Below, one piece after another: positions 58,430 through 64,000 of a DNA stretch of 64,000 nt. The translations under genes and the position numbers were made by a program. Source of the stretch: Alligator mississippiensis. Its lineage: Eukaryota; Chordata; Crocodylia; Alligatoridae. Below the pieces are notes generated by a model. The model was not told the DNA's origin. It saw nothing but the letters and a program-made list of their open reading frames with translations, and searched no databases. Location: contig NC_081828.1 of NCBI RefSeq assembly GCF_030867095.1, positions 220,751,978 to 220,815,977 of the forward strand. The letters run 5' to 3'. Position 1 is the first letter of the stretch. Every line of letters begins with the position of its first letter.

Positions 58430-60905
58430 CCGTCCTGTCAGTAGGATTCCAGGTGCTTTGTGCTGCTGTCTTGTGCCATGGCACAAGTTGGGTCTGTAGG
58501 CTCGTGGCCCATGGCTTTCCATTTCCTACTGACCCAGTGTTTGGAAGCTGAACAAAGAGATTTCTGCTTCTCTCTCTGTCAAACAGAAGATGGATCAACG
58601 GGGGTTACAGGGAAGGACCAAACAGGGAGACGTTACATCTTCCTGTCCCAGTCTCTCGCTCCATGCCTTACGCCCGGGCTGTGTCTCCCTGAATTTTTGT
58701 GGGAGCTGGGTGCTTAGATTTTTCTTCTTTGTTTTTGCAGGTGTCGGAAGGAGAAGCCGCAGGCAAGCCGTGACGGGCAAAAAGCCAGCAAAACGGGGTG
58801 CGAAGGGAAGGGACTCTGGACAGAATGATCTCCCTGCCTTCAGGTCTCAGTCATGTATTAGCCACTTTTTGCATGTATGAGCCTTTGGGCGAGCTCTCTG
58901 TAACTCAGAAATGGGTCTCAGCCCTTGAAGCCGTTGCACTTCTGCAGCAGTCGGGTGGAAGGTGGACAACCCTGTAAGCAAGGCGTGTGTCACCGCCGCC
59001 TCTTCTAAAGGCCGTGGATCTGGTTGGTGGTCTTGCGCATCGCAGCCGCCCTGTAATCGGGGTCCGGGCCAGCTGGCTGCCAATGGTGCAGCCTCCTGTA
59101 CGCGGGGTGCGTGCTGCCTCCTAACACGTGAGAACAACAGGCAATTTGACCATGTGTAGCGCTGGACATCCCGTAATTGGGAGTCCAAGTCCCCTGCCAT
59201 AGCCAGCCAGCCGGAGAGGTGCCCCTGTAAGCAGGGTGGGCATAGCCGCCTTCCGCTGGGCTGAGAGACGCGGCGCAGTCTGCCGCGTTGTGCAGCAGGA
59301 GGGCCTTGCAGACAGGAGCCGGGTCTCGTGGAGTGACAGCAAACTCTTCACATCCCAGAGCCTGATGACCTTCCCGTGGCTGGGTTGAAATCTGTGGTCT
59401 CCTCACCGTTCTCTGAGTCCAGGCATCTGTCCTTCATCCTGCATCTGTGCCTGGTACTCCACATCCAGACCCCTGGGCCACCCTGTAACGAGGGGGCGAG
59501 TCCCAGGCATCCTGTAGGACGGCCAGGGTCTGCAGAGCTGTGGACCACCCTGTAAGCAGGGTCCAGGTCTCAGTGTGCTTTTGGGGACAGCTCTGTCCTT
59601 TGGCTGGCTGTTGGCCCGCCCTGTAAGCAGGGCTCTGGCCATGTCCCTTTTGAACCTTGTGGGGCAGTCTGGCTGGCCAGACGGGCCGGGCCCTGTAAGG
59701 AGGGTGCGAGTCCCGTGTCTCTTGGTGGAGGGCTAGGTTCTGCAGAGCCGTGGACCACCCTGTAAGCAGGGTCCAGGTCTCCACGTGCCTTTTGGGGACA
59801 GCTCTGTCCTTCGGCAGGCTGAGGGCCCTCCCTGTAAGGAAGGCCTCGCCTATGGGCGATCTGGCTGGCCAGGCGGGCCGTACCCTGTAAGGAGGGTGCC
59901 GGTCTTAGCCGTCTTGCCTCCTGGGAGCGGAGGAGGATTTTGCAGGGTAAGGCTCGAGGACAAGCAGTTTGCAGCACGGAGCTGCTTTCCGGCCTGGGAA
60001 CACTCTTCCTTGTCAGAGTGTGGCGAGCGAGAGAGAGGAGCGCCTGGGAATGAAAGCGTTTGTTATTTTCTTTTTGTTGTTAAAATCGCTGCAGCGTACT
60101 TTATTTTCTTCCCAGTGCTGGAAAGGGGCGAGATGTGTCCACATAGCCTTATTCTTCCACCTCTGTACCTAGGGGGTTAAGCACCGGCATAGATTTCTGT
60201 GACTTCTGGCTTCGGGGAGCATTAGGCCACCCCCCCCAGTGACCTCCCTGTCTCTCAGGGTACGGGTCTTGGGCCCCTCTTGGGTGGCCAGCATGGTCCT
60301 TTGCCCACTTGGTAGCTCACACGACGACTTCCTGCCATCCGTCCTGGGGGCAGGCTCTGTATCCCGTACCCGAGTCCCTGGAGACAAGTGCCCTGGCACT
60401 TGGGCAGCCGTCCTCCTGCGCCCCTGGCCCCGGCCTGCAGCCTGTAAGCAGGGTCCAGGTGCCCTTGATTTTCTGGGTCTTGTTCCAGTGGGTGAGGTTG
60501 GCCAGAGACGATACCCACGGGCCACAGGGAAGGTTGCAGTGTGCTGGCACCCCGAGGCATCGTGACCTCCCTGTAACTCGGGTCCAGGTCTCTGCTCCTC
60601 TGTTCTGCTGCTCCTGGCACTGTTGAGAGGGCCTCTCCCCGCGCCCTGTAAACAGGGCTGCGCCCCCCCACCCGCTCTGACCCTGGGGGAGGAGGAGGCT
60701 TTGTTTAGTCCTTTGGGCTCTGTGGCTTCAGTGACACGAGGCTGAAGTTGTGGCCCTTATGTCCTCCAGGAATGGGGCAATTTTGACCCCTGGTCAAGAC
60801 CGCCTGAGGTACCTGTCAGCTGGCATTCAGGTCTTTGCAGGTTTTCTCTGGGCTTCATGCCCCAGCAGCCAGCTGTGTGCTGGGAGCGCCGCCCTGTAAG
60901 CAGGG
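58430..60905 (+). repeat. Hairpin-repeat array, second block
   Basis: About seventeen hairpin copies, including TCCTGTCAGTAGGA at 58434 and further copies at about 58972, 59049, 59096, 59168, 59224, 59480, 59547, 59620, 59691, 59757, ~59827, 59883, 60440, 60569, 60643 and 60891. Those from 59620 onward are duplicates of the first block through the 3324-bp repeat. Confidence 0.85.
58741..58880 (+). ncRNA. Exon-like segment B, second copy
   Basis: Acceptor tttttgcag, then TCGGAAGGAGAAGCCGCAGG. It is homologous to 55393 onward. The 3' part shares GGGACTCTGGACAGAATGAT and GGTCTCAGTCATGTATTAGC with 55480-55530. The 3' border is uncertain. Confidence 0.45.
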
Positions 60906-61051
60906 TTTCCGGTGTTGGCGGTCACCGCTCGTGGTGCCGCCCTAGCAGTTCTGTCCAGAGCCCTGGCCCATCGCACGCAGCTTCTGGCTGGCCCGGATGT
61001 CTGCCTCCCCCATCTCCGCGGACAGAGGACAGCGGCCGCAGGTCCAGGTAA
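59614..61051 (+). repeat. 3324-bp tandem duplication, right copy (near-identical core)
   Basis: Partner of 56290-57727. The right border falls within CAGGTCCAGGTAAG, next to a good splice-donor consensus, in both copies. Confidence 0.92.
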
Positions 61052-61144
61052 GGGTAAAAGAGGGGGAGAAGTTGGGTTCTGCAGACGCATCTTCCACCGT
61101 GCTGACTTACATCCCATTTCGCTCCTTCTTTCTGCCCCCATAAG

Positions 61145-61226
61145 GGGAAGCAGGGAAGACGGCAAACTAATAGGAGTTAACTGATAACCGGGGCAGCAAA
61201 CCATGCCAGGCAACCCGGAGGCAAAA
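61145..61226 (+). ncRNA. Exon-like segment A, fourth copy
   Basis: Acceptor cccataag, body GGGAAGCAGGGAAGACGGCA, donor AAAA|gtaaga. It contains GGAGTTAACTGATAACCGGG, homologous to GGAGTGAACTGACTGGGAGG in the 29.2 kb copy. Confidence 0.45.
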
Positions 61227-61411
61227 GTAAGAGAGTTTCTGTAAAGACGGGGGGTATTTGTCATTTACTTAACAGGAAGTATGTCGCATCCCCCTTGGTT
61301 TTAAACGACATCAAGCTCGAGTGTACAATGGGCACTGAGAGCTACAGTCTTTTACAGGGGTGTGCAATTCATTGCTAGCTGACCCCACTTCTGTTTTGTG
61401 TACTCTTGCAG

Positions 61412-62260
61412 GTCCCCGAAGGGCAGCTGGAGAAGAAGGAACGGAACCAGCAGAAGCAAGCTCGGGAACAAGAAGTGTGGGTCGGGGTGGGCAGGAGGAA
61501 GGGGAATGTTTAATGTCTGCTCAGAGAAGGACAGATGGAGGCTGTTGAGTGCATCTACACTTTCACACACCCAGGAGGAGCAAGCAGCCACACGCTTCAA
61601 GTTGCACCGTGCATTCAGTCTTGGGTTGGCCCCGATTGTGTGCAGGGAGGTTGAGGCTTTGTGCTAGTCGTGCATATCGATATGCAGCAGTCAAGGGTTT
61701 TGCAGGTTGTGTGCAAGGAGGCTGAGGCGTTGTGCTAGTTGTGTGTATTGATATGCAGGTGTCACGGGTTTCGCAGGCGGTTTGGCTTTGCCAGTGAAGC
61801 GGTGGATCAGAATAGGTGTGACTGAAGGCAGCGTGTAGGGCGTTCTTGGTTGGGTTGTTGAGCGGTTCTCGGTGTTAGTGTAGGAACACAGGTTTGTGCT
61901 CGGTTCTGTTTGTGGCTTGGCTGTAGCTTGCTTAGGCTGTAGCTTGCAGGGCCAATTTGAGGCTGTTTATGGTGCAATTTGTTTGCGTCTGTAAATTAAG
62001 GCTCTGCGGGTGTTTGACAGTGTTAATCTCCAGCTCCACGGGGACAAAGATTTTGTCCTCTGTCCAAATGATCCTCAAGGTAGTTGGCATGGTCCATGTC
62101 AAACCAGTAGGAAGCAAGTGGGCCTAAGATGTGCACAGTCAACAATAAATGGTCTAAAAACTGTCTACCTTGTGGCTGGTGCTCTTCTACACGGAGAAGA
62201 TTTGGTCCTTTTCCTTTCCTACTGAGATCTGGCTGAAGGAATAAACTTTTTCGTTCTGTC
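61412..62260 (+). ncRNA. Exon-like segment B, last copy, with 3' terminal region
   Basis: Acceptor ctcttgcag, then CCCCGAAGGGCAGCTGGAGA, related to the other B copies. It runs without further hairpins into a GTGTGTATTGATATGCAG-rich stretch (two near copies at 61665-61770), then AATAAA at 62240 with downstream TGATGTGTGTTC. I read it as a terminal exon. Confidence 0.45.
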
Positions 62261-62493
62261 TGCCGATCTGATGTGTGTTCTTACTTGCTCAATGCAAATA
62301 TTTCCTGTTGGATGTACAAATGGTAAAAGACTCTAACGTGGTTCCCAGTCATCGCTTTACAATTGTCAATGCGCTGTGGGAAAATCAGTCTCGATTTATT
62401 TGAAGGACTAAAAAATGAGGCACAGTAACTGTGCGGTGCTTGGGTATAATCTGTTGAAGTTCAACTGCCCCTTTTCTCAAAAGAAAAACGTGG

Positions 62494-62507
62494 TCCCAAT
62501 AAAAATA
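62494..62507 (+). terminator. Second poly(A) signal pair, shared with 34.23 kb
   Basis: AATAAAAATAAAATG follows GGTCCC, identical to the copy at 34.23 kb. It is a possible alternative 3' end. Confidence 0.5.
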
Positions 62508-62829
62508 AAATGCTCAGGAAACTTGTGAGCTTGTTCGTGTGTTTCCAGCTGAGGTATTTCAGACCTTCTTCTCTGTGCCTTTAGTACAAGTCTTGCTATT
62601 TCTGATGGCGTGGTGTGGGTGCTTTTTCTCTAGCGGGCTGGGTCACGGCAGCGGGACGAGGCACTTGTTGCCTTGCAAGAAGGAGACCGAGTGTGTGGAT
62701 CCCCTGGCGTCTCTGGGTTTTCGTGAGTTAAGTCCAGCTACCATCCCCCGTGGCTGTTTAACGTGATGGCCGTAAGCTTTCAGCCGTCTCTACCTAAGTC
62801 ATCCCTGAGGGGCTGCTGAGTTTGGGGGG

Positions 62830-62976
62830 AGCCAAACCTGTCTCTAGTGGGTTATGGAATAGAGGAAATCCCACACAAGTTACTGATTCGTTTTGATGCA
62901 CTGGCTGGGGGAGTAGTTAGCTGATTGCACGATTTCACAATGATTACACACTTAATTCATACAACACAATTTTATT
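62830..62976. other. Transition to AT-rich DNA
   Basis: CpG density and GC content fall sharply here. No feature seen. Confidence 0.4.
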
Positions 62977-63174
62977 TTAAAACTCTTTGCTACGTATATA
63001 AGACTGCTTAGCTTTAAGAAACACCACAAACATTAAAAACGCAATAATTACATAGATCAGAAACAATGCTCCGAATGCACTTCCTTCCCAAACAATACTA
63101 TAAGAATTAGTGTTACAAAAACAACTACAATTACAACTAAAAGTTAAATTTGAATCAATACTATTATTTTTCAT
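62977..63174 (-). CDS. Short frame with one membrane segment, product unknown
   Basis: Sixty-five codons. The N-terminal half is rich in Asn, Ser and Cys (CNCSCFCN), followed by a hydrophobic stretch (ALFLIYVIIAFLMFVVFL) and a basic tail (KAKQ). AAAATAAAA lies just after the stop and could serve for polyadenylation. I recognise no family. It may be a small membrane protein, a fragment of a larger gene or a chance frame. Confidence 0.25.
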   Translation of the reverse strand: MKNNSIDSNLTFSCNCSCFCNTNSYSIVWEGSAFGALFLIYVIIAFLMFVVFLKAKQSYIRSKEF

Positions 63175-63224
63175 AATATGCTCACAATCCTAGAATTCCG
63201 AGAAGCCGAATACCAAAATATGGT

Positions 63225-63335
63225 TTCATTCCTCAGTAGTACGATTTAATGGGTTGGCCTCAGTAGTACGGTTCAATGAAACGGGCTCGCCTCAGCAATA
63301 CAGTTCAGTAGGCTGGCCTCAGCAGCGATAGGACT
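63225..63335. repeat. ~32-bp tandem repeat, three to four copies
   Basis: CCTCAGTAGTACGRTT, then TTGGCCTCAGTAGTACGGTT, then CGCCTCAGCAATACAGTT and GGCCTCAGCAGCGATAGG follow each other at about 30-bp steps. Confidence 0.75.
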
Positions 63336-64000
63336 AAGTCCCCTGCCTTCAGTCCCTTTCAGGTGCTCCACGGCTTCAGCGTGAACTAAGAGATTCGTGT
63401 TCACGGAGAGGGTAGTTCAGGTGATCGGTCTGACCCGGGCTGTACTTGACATTTTTCCTTCGTCGTTCCGCAAGTATAGTCACCTCCAAATTGGGACAGT
63501 AAGTTACAGTTTTTACTGAGTGAGCTGCCCTCAGTGGGCTCCTCCTACTCAATCTGTCATTACCCCCAAATTTGGGCTCGGATCTTACTCAACAGATTCT
63601 TTTACCTTTGTTGAGCGTTTTAAATTACCTTTGGGAAACTTCCATATCACTGCAAATGCCCTTTTCTTACCAACCTGGTCAAAAGGCCCCAGGGTTTGAT
63701 CTCTTGGAATTCAGGATATTTGCTCTCTTTGTAAAAGATTTCTAAAGATGAAATTTAAATTAAGACTTGAAGCGAAGTCAGGACCTTTTGCACGTAGTCC
63801 CAAAAACAATGAACTAGATAAGGAGATAAATCTTACCTTCTTCCTGAAACTGGCTAATGGGCAACCTTTACAAACATTCAAACTGTTTCATTCAATATGA
63901 CAAAACCTATTTCATGTAAGTTTTAAAATCCCTTTTTAGTTGAAAAAATAAATTATATTTTTAAGTGTATTACTTTAAGTAGTATTAGGGAAATGTTAAG
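63336..64000. other. No gene recognised
   Basis: AT-rich towards the window end. No supported exon, RNA gene or named repeat. Confidence 0.35.

Larger units (their letters stand above)
53375..62520 (+). ncRNA. Putative long noncoding transcription unit built of tandem-repeat arrays
   Basis: I infer one plus-strand unit from a promoter at 53.2-53.35 kb, exon-like segments with canonical splice borders, and poly(A) signals at 62240 (AATAAA followed by GT-rich sequence) and 62494. Candidate exons are 54785-55074, 55393-55435, 57809-57884, 58741-?, 61145-61226 and 61412 to the poly(A) site. No frame is conserved between duplicated exons, so it is unlikely to code for protein. It contains four kinds of internal tandem repeats in succession, a layout reminiscent of XIST or RSX. 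A gapped paralog lies at 28.8-34.5 kb. Transcription is inferred only, and exon joining is not proven. Confidence 0.5.

Noticed and set aside
56279-59977. Minus-strand frames with recurring DPAYR and PSLQG
   Set aside because: They are the reverse translation of the hairpin motif. The frame changes between copies and no frame spans the array.
55637-60905. CRISPR-like array of palindromic repeats
   Set aside because: The repeat is too short, spacers are themselves related and uneven in length, and the surroundings are vertebrate nuclear DNA.

Overview
This is nuclear DNA from an amniote. Spliced vertebrate genes and many CR1 LINEs whose tails end in short TCTATGAA-type repeats point to a sauropsid, most likely a crocodilian or a turtle. 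No rRNA, tRNA or CRISPR was seen.

Region 1, 1-25 kb, is ordinary moderately AT-rich DNA. It carries one well preserved host gene on the minus strand, SUSD2 (sushi domain containing 2). I placed 13 coding exons between 24820 (start codon) and 8110. All phases agree and encode about 776 residues: signal peptide, somatomedin B, IPT-like segment, AMOP, VWD with a GDPH cleavage motif, and sushi. The transmembrane and tail exon was not found. Introns and flanks carry old CR1 pieces, a hAT-type MITE with a perfect 8-bp target duplication, and other decayed repeats.

Region 2, 26-42.4 kb, is extremely GC- and CpG-rich. It is built from repeated modules. Each full module has (a) CTCF-core-like motifs of the form GCTGCCCTCCKGTGGT, 23 in all, and (b) a promoter-like block of five ATTGG (NF-Y) boxes at nearly fixed spacing, interleaved with GC boxes. 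Two modules form a 1.5-kb direct tandem duplication. Between modules, 28.8-34.5 kb holds a partial copy of the transcript-like unit of region 4, plus a decayed minus-strand CATSPER1 fragment.

Region 3, 42.4-49.6 kb, is a minisatellite built on an ATATCTCCAGCTCTGA-like unit, with TG/TA microsatellites. It is interrupted by three CR1 insertions, one with a reading frame of about 670 CR1 codons without a stop. Two of these CR1s sit at the same position of the repeat unit. At 49.6-51.6 kb are the last three exons of TSR1 (plus) and, tail to tail, a degraded 3' end of serine racemase SRR (minus).

Region 4, 52.3-62.8 kb, looks like a long multi-exon noncoding transcription unit on the plus strand. 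It has CCAAT boxes and a TATA-like box near 53.35 kb, then successive tandem-repeat arrays (about 100 bp x3, 58 bp x8, 75 bp x2). These are followed by about 33 copies of a short hairpin (CCCTGTAAGCAGGG and compensated variants), three to four copies of a splice-flanked exon pair, and poly(A) signals at 62.24 and 62.49 kb. A 3324-bp tandem duplication inside it is almost identical over 1.44 kb. This repeat-modular RNA-like locus, together with its CTCF/NF-Y-rich neighbour, is the strongest candidate for an undescribed system. Its function is inference only. The last kilobase returns to AT-rich DNA.
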